A stretch of 64,000 bases of DNA from Pohlia nutans (GCA_022496805.1 CM040088.1:26705501-26769500); one strand, 5' to 3'. Shown: positions 12,501 through 25,420, counted from the stretch's first letter. Numbers and translations: made by a program. The notes: generated by a model from the letters alone, not told the origin.

Positions 12501-15500
12501 ATTATGGTTCTTGTAAGACCTGAAGCCCCCACTCGCCGCAGATGAATCAAAGTAGCAATAACCATGCCCGTAGTAGTGCGGCCGCGGCCCATTTGGCAGT
12601 TGAAGACCAGCTTGGTCCCAACTTCAACTTGTGAAAGACGCTGTACCTGCAGTCAAAATTGTCGGTCAAGAAGAGATCATGAACATTATAAAGATCAAGA
12701 CACACAATAGGTCCAGCAGTAGACTCTTCTACATCGAAGCAGGTAAACTGGGAATGCACTTACTAGAGAGTCAAAGTCCCGCTCTTTCGGTGACTTTTCA
12801 TCCGTAATAGGAATTCGCTCATAATCAACCGAGTAACCTTCTGCCTGCAAACTCTCATACACCTGCAAACACCACCAACTCTGTAAGCTTCCAGTCTAGA
12901 TGATGCCAACACTGAAAGAATATCAAAGGGGAGCTTAAGAGAAGCACATAATCGTGTAAGGGAATACCTCAAAAGGTGTTTGTATGGAGTTTGGGCCAAC
13001 TGGCTCCCATTGGTCTATCATCTGGCCATCAGGGAGCTCGTCGCTAACCATTATCTTATTCGCATACCTGAATCATTTCATAACACCGATATACAGTCCC
13101 GTCACTAAATAAAGCTTGCTCCTCTGGTTAAATTCTTTACTGAGAACAAAATGATAACAAACAAGTCCTCTTAGAAACCGTCAATGCACTTTGATAATTA
13201 GGCACAAGAATAAGCAGAAGAGAAAAAAAATGGAACGTCCTTCTGCGATCAGCCCTCTCTGCACACTCAAGATAGCTTTCCAACAAATGAAACAGACAAC
13301 AGTAACCCGACTATCGGTATATTCTTCGTAAAGAAGGATGCTTCAAGAAGAAAAATAGCATACCTGGTAGCTTCCTGAAGAACGTCCTCCTTGAGCCGAG
13401 CTTCCATCTGCTCAACTCTTTGCCTGTTGATTCCCTGAGAAGAAGAAAAAATTTAGCCGTCAGCTGAACATCGAGTAAAGCAACTTTACCAAAAGGACTG
13501 CAATGAGACGAAGCACGTCTTGGTAAACAGAGAAAGCTCGCCGACATCAACCAGGAGGACAATATCACTGGATTCTTGCGACACTAAACCCAACATAGTT
13601 AAGATTATCTGAGTTAAGCTTCACAACCCCTAAAAGTGATATAAACAACCGATATCTAACACACAACACAATGAAAAATCCCCACATTCAGTTTTAAAGA
13701 ATAAAAAATAAAAGCTATGCTAAGACAGCCTTAGGAAGACGTTTTTTGAAGAAGCCATCACTCCAGCCTCTTCTTAAACTCTCAGGAATTTTTAATTACC
13801 ATCATAATGAGGCTCCGCAGGTGTGAACTAGAAGAATAGATACTTGCAGGAAGCCCCCAAGGCGTTCTTGTCCCTGGGAGGCCTGCAGCGATACTCGATC
13901 CAGAGATAATTAGTCTGGACCGAACAAACCCATTATGATCATAATCTATTAAAAGGTTGCCTGTAACTGATACAGCATGGCTACAGATACTAATGCAGTA
14001 ATGTGTATGAATCTAACGATGTCTTGAATCAAGGACTGCAAAGCATATCTTGAGCAGATACTCAGATTAGGATACACAAAACCTACAGAATGTATGCGTA
14101 CGTAAGAGCAATTGCAAACTCGTTTATATTCTGAGTGTGCTCATAATGATTCTTGCAATCCTAGCCACACCCTGAACTTCCTCCTATGCAGGATTGCAAA
14201 CAATTAATACTGTGACTCCTAGGACATCAAACACCTAGGACGCTTCAAGCTATTAATACTCGGACACCTAGGGCAGCAGACCATCCTGCGTCTTCAGATA
14301 CGAATGCAGGAGGACTGTACCATGCGAAAGACGGACTTCGTGCATCACGCAAAATGAGGAAGACCAAAGAATACTAAGACTTCAGGTGAGGGAACTCAAA
14401 ACAATTCACGCACGTCTTGGTAAATTCTATCACCAACTCACAAGTCTTTCATTATCTCGCCATATCAAAGGATGTAGCCGAAAACATATCAGTGCAACGC
14501 TACGGGTGTCACAAAAATACTGGTGAAATCCTTTGTACAAGAAGTCATTGTTTTGAGAGCTTACGGTATACTCGAGATTTGTAAAAGGCCGCTCCACCTC
14601 TCGCAAGACGAATGGACGGCCGTTAACATAAATAACCTGAGAAAAAAATCAGCTGAAGATCTTAAGGGCCGTGTAAACAGGCTAAGCTCCATAATTCTTC
14701 CCGGAATAATTTGAGAAGCTAATCTTCTCGAATATAACAAGGAATTAAACTATGACAGCAATTCACGTCGAATAGCCACGTTCTATAATACTTTTGCAGT
14801 TAAGAAAGCAGGCAACTCTCTCCATAGGATGACATACCGGCTCCTCCCGCAAGTTGTGCCACAAGACGCGTTGGCACCCATACTTACTTGCTCCTACCAG
14901 CTCTAGAACTCTCCGAATGCCACCAACAGTTGGAATGGCCACGCCGTAGACTGGCTTGTTATCCACCTGAAAAAAACAACGTGTAAGAGACGACAAGGTG
15001 CAACTTCCAATCAGAGTGTTCTCGCGTTATGAGAGACCTTTCGCCATCATATTTTACAGGTTTTAGATCAATTGTCTCGAATACACCTTCAAGTGTGCCA
15101 TCAGAAATTTCGTTGCAAAGTATGCTGTCTACAGACGCAGACGGCCTGCTAATAATTTTCAGAATATTCAACAAGATAAGTTGGCAGACTTTGGTATCTC
15201 CAAATTTATTCGAATGAGCAGGAGGTGGGCACATTAATGGAAACAAAGCGTTGTGCATTCTGAGACTATGATTTTAAGTTTCGACTATGAAGGCTAGAAC
15301 ATGCTGCTGTGTTCTCGCTGCACTTGCACGGCTGAATAATCAGTGAAGTCTACCTGTCGGTAATTGGGAGCTCCTTCCACGTGAGGCAATAAACGCTTGT
15401 TCTGACAACCAGGGAAATGATCACTCTTGAGGATTGTTTTCTTGCCAAGCACTGAACCGTTTCTGGTGATGATAACATCCTCTGGTTCTCGTGATGCGGC

Positions 15501-15503
15501 CAT
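6585..15503 (-). CDS. PALD1: Paladin-like protein (triple PTP-like phosphatase repeat), 19 exons
   Basis: This is a complete plant-type paladin homologue. My exon model, 5' to 3' on the minus strand: 15354-15503, 14838-14966, 14565-14636, 13364-13434, 12968-13067, 12764-12862, 12520-12646, 12101-12234, 11778-11837, 11433-11662, 10893-11325, 10172-10495, 9471-10061, 9136-9315, 8558-8782, 8078-8361, 7511-7813, 7143-7253, 6585-6735. It sums to 3,774 nt, 1,257 residues plus TGA, close to the plant family length. The start ATG has a good context (AACATGGCC) and an in-frame upstream TAA. Three tandem repeats begin near residues 10, 428 and 855, each with a VLGKKTILKSDHFPGCQ-like block and an LREEPVVYINGKPFVLREVE-like block. 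Repeats 1 and 2 carry CX5R P-loops (CQMGRGR, residues 224-230 and 642-648). Repeat 3 has SHTGFGG instead and is probably non-catalytic. Animal paladin is reported to be a phosphoinositide phosphatase; activity of this plant form is inference. No frameshift or stop was seen. Confidence 0.93.
10062..10171 (-). other. GC-AG intron 12 of the paladin gene
   Basis: This 110-nt intron splits the second catalytic loop between CQ and MGRGR. The exon must end at CAG (10172), so the intron begins GCAAGC rather than GT. It ends in ACTCAG. The flanking CAG and the AAG after GC match the usual GC-AG donor consensus. All other introns in the model are GT-AG. Confidence 0.85.
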
Positions 15504-17365
15504 GTTGCATTGAATTACAATAGTCTAATCCCACCTCGCTGGAAGCAGAACTTGTTCAACAGAAGAAACGGAAGTAGTAACGTCGAAAGGGAAGAAAAAC
15601 CCGAACAATACTAAAAAAAACTCCTCGCAAAAATGAGAACCAAGCTCTTCGTCACCAGCTGCTATTACTATAGAAAATCCACGGACAACCTGTCTAAAAC
15701 CATCGACAGCTGCCTCTGCCTCGAACTACCTTTTGCATAAGCTACATGTCACTCTACTACATCCGGCCGGACCCCTTCCCCGCACCAAAGCTTCCACCTT
15801 ATCTCATCTCTCCTCAACGCGACTACAAACTCCACCACACACATTTTCTTGTAGGTCGCGCATAATGTGCCTATTTCCACAAGATAGGAGCATTCCTTCC
15901 CCAATGTAGCCTCTAATACATCCTCCTTCCAAAACCCTTGCGCACCGAGCTTCTATTCACACTGCGCCATTCAACGAATAATTGCATTCTTGCTGCAATC
16001 ACGTCCTCTCGGGAGCTTTTCACGGCAATAAAATATAAAATCGCTTTTCACGAATTCTCCAAAATTACCAAAAAAAAACTTCTAGTGTATAAAAATCGCA
16101 GAATATCCTGTACTCGACCGTCTAAAAGTCAGATGCTACGAGTTACAGTATTGAATTCCAGGGAGGAGCCGTCAAGTAACGACCAATCGAGACGTGGATT
16201 GCGAATAGCGACCAGACAATGAGAGAAGCGTGCGAAACCGAAATGTTCAAAGGAATCCAACTACACTGAGTACGACGGCGCAATGAAGAGCCGCCAACAC
16301 AGGAACGCTATAAGGAGAAATATTCACAGCACGACTAAGACGACCGAAAATACAAAAGCAGAACTCTCTTCGATCACTAAATGCGCGCCATCACGAACTC
16401 TACAGATTATGCGCTCCGATGAGAGAAAAATCGACACGGATTCTCCTCAAAATCACCACAGAGCCGAAGGAAAAAAGAAAAAAGAATGCAATAACAAGAA
16501 GACCGTGGGACGGCTCAATCTTGCGCAGATTCAACCCGAGAATTCTTCAGAAAAACAAGCTCGCTGTCAGGAAACGGAAAGAGGAGAAGAAATCCGAAGC
16601 AACGAGAGCAGATGGTGGCGACGTCGTATCCCGCGAGCCTGTTGCAAAAACTCAGAAACCCCAGCCTGGGAGCTGGATGGCTGTACTAATAGAGAGCAGA
16701 GGAGGTGAAGCCCATGGCCATGGCATGGGCATGGATGACCATGGATGGATGGATGCATACGAGGCATGGGCATAGGTATGTCCATGGGTTTACATGTCGT
16801 AGTATATGTGTCAGGTATATTCATCTTTCCATGCCTATCCTCAGAGTGTTTGGTGTGCCCTAAAACCTTGGGCCATGACAATTTGATATCCCAAGACCGG
16901 GCAGCAGGGGAAATATCAATGCAGGGAGGTCAGGCAAGAGGTGTGTTCTGTTTTGGCATGAGTTCCATGACTGTTCCCCTTGCCAAACACGCCTTTCTGG
17001 TTTCCTCATGACACCCACAATGTTGATCTCTGCAAAATTTGCATTACAAAAAAACCTAATTCAACTGCGTACATTATCAGCTGCTTGTACAGGGTTGAAA
17101 TTGTAAACAGCTACCCGTAGGTTGCTGTTCTGCAACTGGTTGGTAGGTGCTCTGTTACTCCTTTCTGAGTCATGCATTGGACTGTACTCTTCATTTATTT
17201 ATTTTTAGTGTCATCTCTGATTTAAAGTACCTCAAATTGGTGTATTATAGAGTAAGTGAGTTCTTTTTGTTAAATTTATACCTTAGAATCATCATCTTGA
17301 AGCTTATCATGAAGCTTTTTAACAAATAGTGATCCTCAATTGGCTAGTGCGTAAATCAAAGTAAG
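15504..17365. other. Paladin promoter/5' UTR and upstream GC-richer DNA
   Basis: This holds the minus-strand promoter and leader of the paladin gene. From about 15,780 to 16,700 it is less AT-rich than the rest. Open frames on the plus strand at 16283-16775 are not similar to any family I know, though the segment around 16,560-16,690 (ending KPQPGSWMAVLIESRG) could be a first exon of a divergent gene. Between 16,710 and 16,800 the sequence is dominated by CATGG/CATGGA repeats, which read as His/Met/Gly-rich in every frame and look like simple sequence. Confidence 0.45.
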
Positions 17366-17369
17366 TTAA

Positions 17370-18742
17370 CCCTTAACCCTTTAGTGCCCAGCTGACCACA
17401 TTATGGTCACTGCACCGTTCGAAATGCAAATAGCATAGAATCCGTGAAGAATTCGAACTTCAGTTTTGAAGTTCAGATTATGCCACATACATTATACATC
17501 TTCCAGAAAAAGAAATTTTCAATTTGGAATTGTACAACTATCAAAATACCTATCAACAAAACGCAAAAATACTGCAAATACTTGAAAATACAGTAAATAC
17601 TTACAAATACAACACATGTATTATGCAGTATTTATTGTGTTTGGAAGTTTGTTATCTTGTTTTGTTTTTTGTATTGTGTTCTCTTCTTCATCTTCCATTA
17701 GTGTGTGTAATCCGATCTTGACTAATGTACCCACTCCTGTCAATTTTCAACGTATAAAATTTTTCCTAAACCGTACATGGACAAGTCACTTTCACTTATA
17801 AATCTCACAATAATTATGTGTGAGTCTATTTTTGATATGAAAGATTGCAACGGAGAGGTATTGACATAGGGCATAGCTGAACTTCTTTACTTTCATATTT
17901 GAAAATTTAACCCACATTCTATTTAACTTTGAAGTCACACACCCCCCAAAATCTCATTTTTGAGGGTGCATTATATAGTTCAAATACATACTATAATCTT
18001 CCGATCCCACCGTTGGATGATTCTCAAATTTTAATAAAATGTATGCTCTCGAGTTGAGAATAGAATTGTACGGCTACTTTCTAATTTAATATATTCTATT
18101 TCTGATAATCTCAATCACAGTGGAAAAACCCACTGAAATCCAGTGCTCCCAGTACAGTACCCTGGGCACTAAAGGGTTAACTGCCCGAGCGTCCATTTTT
18201 TGGACGATGTCCAAATTTCATTCATAATTTCTCATCCGTCATGCATTTTTTGAAGTGTGGAATTTTTATTGTAGATTCTATGGGAAGTTAGCTTCATGCA
18301 TATGTGATTCGATTAGAAAGGGGATGATTTGTGAAATTTTTATGCCTCATTTCATGTTGTAGTGATTCACCCAAAATTTTGAAGATTTTAGTGTAAAAGT
18401 GCTCTAAAAAAATTCAACTCATAAAATTAAGCAACCAAAAAATCTTCAAAAAGCACTGCACTTAGAGTATTACATTTCAACCAATCACAAAAAAATTCAT
18501 CCGTAGATTGTCAATATCTTATTCGTAATTGAATTACAAAATAATTTTGAATTTCACGTTTCAAATTTTATACAATATTATTGGTAATAGCAATCATAGA
18601 TCTAACCGGATGGATAGAATCTAAAATTCATAATGTACAACTTTTATTCATATATCAAGTTCAAAATATCCCTCTAGGTTGCATTTTATAATGCATCTTT
18701 GCAAAATTGCCGAATTTGGAGAGGGGTGAGGACGTTTAGGGG
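17370..18742 (+). mobile_element. TTAA-flanked family B element, split near its left end by a family A element
   Basis: The outer element is flanked by TTAA at 17366-17369 and 18743-18746. Its first three bases (CCC, 17370-17372) are separated from the rest (CTGCCCGAGCG..., from 18181) by the family A element at 17377-18176 and a duplicated TTAA. Inside the left end is the perfect palindrome CGTCCATTTTTTGGACG. The right end is CGTTTAGGGG. Without the insertion it is about 570 bp, the family B size. Confidence 0.8.
17377..18176 (-). mobile_element. TTAA-flanked family A element nested in family B
   Basis: An 800-bp element, inverted relative to the copies at 2519, 4447 and 57148. It starts CCCTTTAGTGCCCAG followed by the palindrome TGACCACATTATGGTCA, and ends CCTGGGCACTAAAGGG. 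TTAA flanks it at 17373-17376 and 18177-18180. The target TTAA was part of the outer element's own terminus (CCCTTAACTGC), seen intact in the copy at 3707. Confidence 0.88.
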
Positions 18743-19022
18743 TTAAATGCAATTCATTCATTGGTACATTGATTTATGACGTAATATTCAGTAGCATGCA
18801 GTGGCTTTGTTTGGCTCCACATTAGATGGTGCAGTATATTCCACATCCAACAAAACTTCATAAGTAGCTAATTGGACAAGTGAAGTCTCAAGGTGATGAG
18901 CAAAGTGCATGAAGGCTATTGAATGTTATGGAAGTTTGAAATCGCATTATAGCTACGAAATAGTGTATTGTAGACTAAATAGAACAAAGGGTGTAATGTA
19001 GTTTGTAACAAAATTGGTTTAA

Positions 19023-19560
19023 CCCCTAAACTCCCAAGAGACCATTTATTGGTCGCTGCTTGTTTGTAACGGGCTATACATAACCAAAAATAAGTTTTTG
19101 AAAAAATCAAAATGTTTTAAAATACTCCATCAAGTCTACTTTCCAACGCAATTTTAATTATGTCAATTCGAATTAAACTACAACTGGGAGAATTTTCAAA
19201 GTGAACCACCTCAAGATTGTCTTAGTGTCGTAAAATTTGCTATTAGGAGAAAGTGATGACGTTCCTTCCATCACTTCTTTTTCTTTTTTGAAGTTTACAA
19301 TATATAAACCAATTTTAACTAATCATGCTAAATTTTGAACTCTAAAAGTGAAAATTATAATTTATGCAAATTTTCAAAGGTTAAAGCTATTAAATTCATT
19401 AAAAATATATCTAAAGATTTTTTTGGAAGTTTGATTGTATGGATAATTTGTAGAGATGATGCCCTACATTTTGCCTATGAAACCAAACTTCATCAAATGT
19501 ATGGAAAGCACATATCATAACACATCTATGTTTTGTCCAATACCCCATGGCTTTTAGGGG
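19023..19560 (+). mobile_element. TTAA-flanked TIR element, family C
   Basis: A 538-bp element between TTAA at 19019-19022 and 19561-19564. It starts CCCCTAAACTCCCAAGA followed by the palindrome GACCATTTATTGGTC, and ends GGCTTTTAGGGG. Its interior resembles the interrupted copy at 20311-23475. It is non-coding. Confidence 0.78.
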
Positions 19561-20405
19561 TTAAACACAAATTTGTTGGAGTGGTTTTTATTACCCTCAT
19601 AAAATCACAAGGAAGAGATGTTAAGTTCTTCTTTTTCTTTTTTGGTTATTTTTTGTTTTGTGTAATTTTTTGATGATGATTTATTTTAAATCCAATATCT
19701 TTTACTTTACAAAATTTCTTTGTATACAACTATATTTTCCAAAAAATTTAAATGCCTTTACATCAACTCCACATTCCAAGAGATATATAGAGCAATGACA
19801 ATAACAAGACAAAACAATATATGTTTCAATAGAGTTATTCTTTAAACTCAAATTTTTTTGCACCCCACTATTGATTTCAAGATTTCGATCATTGAAATTT
19901 CAACAATTTTAGTAATTAATTGATAAAATAACTAACTTAAAGTAAGATCACCGAACCTAAAAGTGATATTTGTTCTCATCCACTAAAGATATAGTTTAAA
20001 ATTTGAGATGAGTATGCTAGCAAATGGAAAAGAATCATAAACAAATCATTTTGTATTTTTTCACAATACGATAATATTCTTTTAATTTTCAAAGTTGGGC
20101 AGTATGGGAATTCACTTTTGACACTAAACTATTGTTAATCAAATACTCTTGAAGCACCTAGTAGTTCAACTTTTGTTATAACTCTTCAATTCACGTTAGT
20201 TAAATTTAAAAAACAATCGTTGATTTTAGAGACTATGGAAATTCTTTTTAACATTCTTTTTATCGTGTCAAGTCTGCTTATTGACCCTACTTGTGCTACA
20301 TTGCTATTAACCCCCACGCTCCTAGGAGACCATTTTGTGGTAGCTGCCCATTTTCTCAGGCTACCCATGCCCAAATTAATAACTTTTTTTCAAAACAAAA
20401 ATATT

Positions 20406-21458
20406 GGGGAGGGGGGGGGGGCGCACATGGAGCCCAGTTTAGTTGAGTTGAACTTAGCTAGTTGAGATTTTCAACTCTCGGTTGGAAGTTTTCAACTGAA
20501 CTGTAAGCTGCACAAAAAGTTCAGTTTAATCAATTCAGTTGAAAGTTTTCAACCCTAGTTGGAATGTTTTTCAACTCTAGGCCGCACAGGAAAACCAGTT
20601 GAAAATAAAGAGATGTATGAGAAATCATAATCCATCAATGCACCTTTAAACCTTTAATTCATAAAAATCATTCAATTGCAATTATTAATTAGTGTATGAA
20701 CCTATACCATCTAACTTTTTAATTTGTACTTAATTGAATAAATTATATGAAAGTCATATTCAAATAAATAAGAATGTATTGTTATAATTTGGCATATAAG
20801 ATATCATTTTGGAATATAATGATATGTTGTAAATAAATTAGATTCATTCAAAAAAAATTACAAATAGAAAGAATTCTTTGTAAAAAATTTACAAGTAGAA
20901 AATATTACAAACATAAATAATTCTTTGTAAAAAAAATTTACACAATTTACAAACAAAAAAAATTCAAAAAAAAATTCAAACAAAAAAAAGTACAAATAGA
21001 AAGAATTCAAATAAAATAAAAATTACAAACAGAAAGAATTCTTTGAAAAAATAAATTACAAACTGAAAAAATTACAAACAAAAAGAAAGAACAGAAAGGA
21101 TTCAAAAAATTCACAAAGAATTCTTTGTTTGTAAATTGAAAAAATTACTAACAGAAAGAATTCAAAAAAAAAAATTACCTAAGCTAGAAAGAATCGTTGG
21201 TTTATTAATTCTTCTATGTAGAAGAGAATTTATGAATTTATGAATTTTTGAGACTTCACTCAACGGTGGGGGGAGGCACCGTTGAGTTTCGTAGTGTAGT
21301 TTTCAATTGTGGTGTGGGGGACCACAGTAGAGAAATTTTCTCCCTTGGGGGGACCACAGTTGAGTATTTTTCTCCCAGTTCAACTGAGTCTCCGTTTGCG
21401 GCCTTCGGTTGAAAACAATCTCAACCGAGAAACACCTCAAATCTCAACTGAACGGCCC
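20406..21458 (+). mobile_element. GGGGCCGCACA-ended element, copy 1
   Basis: It begins with a G run and GCGCACATGGAGCCCAGTT and ends CAACTGAACGGCCCT, with many GTTGAAA/TTTCAAC inverted motifs near both ends. It shares its left 400 bp and right 220 bp with copy 2 at 21518. Its centre (about 20,860-21,180) is a degenerate A-rich tandem array built on ACAGAAAGAATTC, which copy 2 lacks. No coding sequence and no clear target duplication were found. Confidence 0.65.
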
Positions 21459-21517
21459 TAAGTGACTGATCGACTATTTTCTCGTCATAGCCCAAACAAT
21501 AGTGATTGCACATGGGT

Positions 21518-22984
21518 GGGGGGGGGCCGCACAGGGAATCCAGTTCAGTTGAGTTGAACTTAGCCAGTTGAGATTTTCAACTATCAGTTGAAAGTTTTCA
21601 ACTGAACTGGAGGCCGCACAGGCAGTTTAGTTTAATCAATCCAGTTGAAAATTTTCAACCCAAGTTTGAGTGTTTTTCAACTGTAGGCCGCACAGGAAAT
21701 CCAGTTGAAAATAAAGCGATGGATGAGAATTCATAATTCATCAGTGCACCTTTTAAATTTTCATTCATAAAGATCATTTAATTGCACTTATTAATTAGTG
21801 TATGAACCTATGCCATCTAACTTTTAAATTTGTACTTAACTGAATAAATTATTTGAAAGCCATATTCAAGTGAATAAAAATGCATTGTTATAATTTGGCA
21901 TATATTCATTATTTTGGAATACAATGATATGTTTTAAAACAAATTAGGCTTTTTTTGAAATTACAATATTTTGATACAAATTAACCCATTTTGTTATAAA
22001 TTGGATAATTTAAAAAAAATTAGATTATTCTTTTCATAAATTATATTATCAAAAAAACTAATTGGATTATTTTTACACAAATTGGATTGTTGAGACATAG
22101 ATTATATTATTTTATATAAATTGGATAATTTTGACACAATTTGTATTATTTTGACTTATTCTATATTATTGACACAAGTTAGAGTATTTTGACACAACTC
22201 AGATTATTATGACATAAATTAGATTACTTCAAGACATATTAGATTGTTTCAACACAAATTAGATTATTGAGATATAAATTGCATTATTGAGACTAGATTG
22301 AATTATGAAGACATATATTGGGCTATTGAGACATATACTAGTACATATTAGATTGGATTGGAGTATTTGGAATTAATTGAGAAAAAAAAATCATAATCCT
22401 TTATTCAAAAACAAAGATGAATACAATCTTTGAAAATTGAAAATTTCAATTCCCATTAAATACACATATATATGTAATTTTAAATATATATACATAAATA
22501 CTTAATAATAATATAAATACTTAAATTTTTAAATAATTGAAATACTTGAAATGTACAGCACCTTACCTGTTTTCAAATGAAATGAAAACATAGTACAATA
22601 CTTTACATGTTTTCAGTGTTCAGCACAACCCCGCTCAAAAAATAAAATAAAATTATAAACTGGATTATTTATTAAACTGGATTATTTATAAACGGAGCAT
22701 TTTCCGTAAGCGTGGAGCGAAATCATCCAAAAACTTCACTCAACGGTGGGGGGGAGCACCGTTGAGTTTTGTAGTGTTAATTTCAACCGTGGTGTGGGGG
22801 ACCACGGTGGAGAAATTTTCTCACGTGGGGGGACCACGGTGGAGAAATTTTCTCACATGGGGGGGACCACGGTTGAGAATTTTTCTCCCAGTTCAACTAG
22901 GCCTCCCTGTGCGGCCTCCGGTTGAAATCAATCTCAACCGAAAAGCGCCCAATTTTCAATTGAACGGCCTTGTGCGGCCCCCCC
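21518..22984 (+). mobile_element. GGGGCCGCACA-ended element, copy 2
   Basis: The ends form a clear inverted repeat: GGGGGGGCCGCACAGG at the left and TTGTGCGGCCCCCCC at the right. The left and right parts match copy 1. The centre (about 21,950-22,380) is a different degenerate tandem array built on TTAGATTATTTTGACACAAA. Near the right end a 32-bp unit containing GACCACGGTGGAGAAA repeats about three times (22,780-22,890). The superfamily is unknown; CATGG on both sides is a possible but weak target duplication. Confidence 0.7.
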
Positions 22985-23479
22985 ATGGTCAAGAAATGAT
23001 ATTTTTCGGGTATTGATTTTTTTGTCGAAATCGAGGGAAGAGATCATGTTCTAGTGTTGTTTGATGCATTTCATTTGCAATATTGAAGTTCCCTAAGGAA
23101 TTTTTCAAAACCAAACACCTCAACATTGTCCTAATGTTATAAAACTTTCTATTTCCAGAAAGTAATGATGTTCTCTCATTTGAAAAAAAATCTTTAAAAA
23201 AAATTTAGAATAGAATATATAGTTTCAATCAATCATACCAAATTTCAAATTCTAAAAATAAAAATTGTAATTTTGGTGAATTTTAAATGGTAAATGCTTC
23301 TCAATTCATTAAATGAGTATCTAAAACTATTTTTAGAAGTTTGACCGTACGAATAATTACTAAACATCATGCTTCTCATTTTATTTTTCTTTTGGTCCAA
23401 ACTTCATCAAAGTTGCAGAAGTAACATTTTATAACACATCTAGGTTTTGTCGTTACCCCCTTTGTCATTTAGGGGTTAA

Positions 23480-23794
23480 CTACCTCATCTTGAGGATGGT
23501 CAAAAATGGCACATCATTTCAACTCTTTTTTTGGGTTTGAGAGCCCATCAGAGCAAGGCTGCCCAGATTTTTCAAGGCCTGAAATTTCAAAATCTCAACT
23601 TCATTTGCTATTATCTTGGCATCCGTACAGTCAAATGCTTTGAAATTTTGAGGGATGATTTATAAGGCCTAAGAGTACAAGATCCTATAGTTGGAATGTG
23701 AAAATAAAGGTTTTGCAAAACATTTAGAGATCATCAACAAAAATGTTCAAAATGAGGCAGTTTTGGGTGGAGACCCCCCTCACACGTTTAGGGG
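23480..23794 (+). mobile_element. Possible TTAA-flanked element, about 315 bp
   Basis: It is bounded by TTAA at 23476-23479 (shared with the family C element) and 23795-23798. The right end is CACACGTTTAGGGG, like other family termini. The left end CTACCTCATCTTGAGG contains a small palindrome but lacks the CCCC start, so it may be truncated. Confidence 0.4.
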
Positions 23795-23798
23795 TTAA

Positions 23799-24878
23799 AA
23801 GACAAATGTAGCCCAACCACTTCAAACGTAAAGCTTGTCCCGGGAGGATGAGTAGACGAGAGCACTTCTTCTAGTAGCCTCGAACTCCACATTTATATCC
23901 AAATTTCTTACGTGTTGACCTATTTATGTAAAATTCATTGGTAAGATTTCATGCACAAAATTCAAAACATGTTAAGTTATGAGTAAAGGACATCTCTAAT
24001 GTATTAGAAAAATATTGGATTCAAGATGGACACTCTGTTGCACTGAACGCAACAAAACCAAGATTATCGTGATATGACTGTTATGGATGTGGTTTTCAAT
24101 GTTGGAAAGATCTTTTGGGGACTGAAAGGCATTTCAAGCATATTCCATCAAACCTCAGACCTATCTTGTAGCTCCATCTGTAGGTGCTTCCTTTACAATA
24201 GGTGAGTGTGGGGTAAGTTAGATACACAACCGGAGCTCCTCACTTAGAGCGTTCACACCCATGTACGGTAGAGCTGACTTGCTGAAATTATTCATCTACA
24301 TTTGAAGAGCCCTTGCACCTACTCTTGGAGGTCCCTCACACATCAAAAGTGCACATCAAATAGTCAATGGACCAATCACAAGTAGAATGTGAGATATAAT
24401 CAAATACACAGTGATTAGAAGGGCCATTTCTTGACACACTAGAATAAAGAGGCAAGAGATATTTCTGAAGGGCCTTTGACACTTTTCATGTAGTTCTTGG
24501 GAGGGCATGGGTGGCCATGCTCTTAAAATCAACAGAGTCCAAATTTGTGCTGAGTCACAGGTTGCTATCAATGTTCCAAAAAGCTTCAGTTGTCCCCCAT
24601 GTTTGAGGAGAACAAATCCTGAATGACTTTCATCACTGATTTCTGTGCACAAGTAAGACACAAGTGAGCTGTAACAGACCAAACCCAATCATTAGAAGAA
24701 AAGCTTTTCACCAGAAAGTACAAATAGTGTAGCTGACACTAATTACAGTGCCTTCATTTTTCCCTACTGTGTAATCTACATGTTTTAAAAGAAATCCACC
24801 AATTAGAAAGAAATTTTGGGTGATTTGAAGATTATGTACCCCAAAATATATTTGTGACATGGGTTGGTGGTATAATTA
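23799..24878. other. Intergenic DNA, no gene recognised
   Basis: I see no convincing gene, RNA or element boundary here. A minus-strand open frame at 24356-24688 (110 codons) has no recognisable motif. Confidence 0.4.
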
Positions 24879-25420
24879 GGGGCGGTTTACACCATGGATC
24901 ATGAAGTCGGACCATACAAGATGGCTATTTTCCATGGTCCGACTTCATGGGACAACTTCTATGGTCCGAGTTATTAAAAAAATCAATTTACAAGGTTTAT
25001 GGGCCCTTCACTAGGTGTAAACCGCATGTGGACCAAGAGGAATGACCATGTACCAAAAAGTGGATGTGTTGGTTTTTTTTAGTATATGTCCAAAAATGGC
25101 AGTTTTGGAAAAGAAATCAATCTTTTGTCTTCTTTTGAAATTGTTCATTAAAAAAATATTAAAACGGCATTTCTTTGCCATGGGCCCTTGTTTTTTCTAC
25201 AAGACCGCCTCTTTTGCCTCTCTCAACGGAAAAGCCGTTGGACCATGTCAGTGGATAATGTAGGTCTTAAATATTGTTTTTTGGGGACCTCAAACTCCGT
25301 GGCCACTCTGACATTTTTTCCTTGGTGTAAATTGCAATGCTCCCGGGACGAGTTCAACATCCAATCACAACTTTTAGAGGGCCGTGGGACGAGCTCATGG
25401 TCCATGGTGTAAATAGGCCC
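24879..25420 (+). mobile_element. PIF/Harbinger-like MITE with TTA target duplication
   Basis: A 542-bp element flanked by TTA (24876-24878 and 25421-25423). The left end is GGGGCGGTTTACACCATGG. The right end read in reverse is GGGCCTATTTACACCATGG. GGGCC-type termini plus a 3-bp TTA duplication are the hallmark of PIF/Harbinger (Tourist-like) elements. It is non-coding. Confidence 0.75.

Larger units (their letters stand above)
20311..23475 (+). mobile_element. TTAA-flanked family C element interrupted by two other elements
   Basis: The left end (CCCCCACGCTCCTAGGA, then GACCATTTTGTGGTAGC) follows TTAA at 20307-20310. The right end (GTCATTTAGGGG) precedes TTAA at 23476-23479. The outer parts match the 538-bp family C copy at 19023. 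The middle is occupied by the two GGGGCCGCACA-ended elements at 20406 and 21518, with about 60 bp of other sequence between them. Confidence 0.65.

Noticed and set aside
16283..16775. Open frames of 118-141 codons upstream of the paladin gene
   Set aside because: Two overlapping frames, Lys/Arg/Glu- or His/Met/Gly-rich from simple sequence, no known motif; at most one short piece might be an exon.
22762..23016. 84-codon plus-strand frame with repeated GGPRWRNFL-like units
   Set aside because: Produced by the 32-bp tandem repeat at the right end of the GGGGCCGCACA element.
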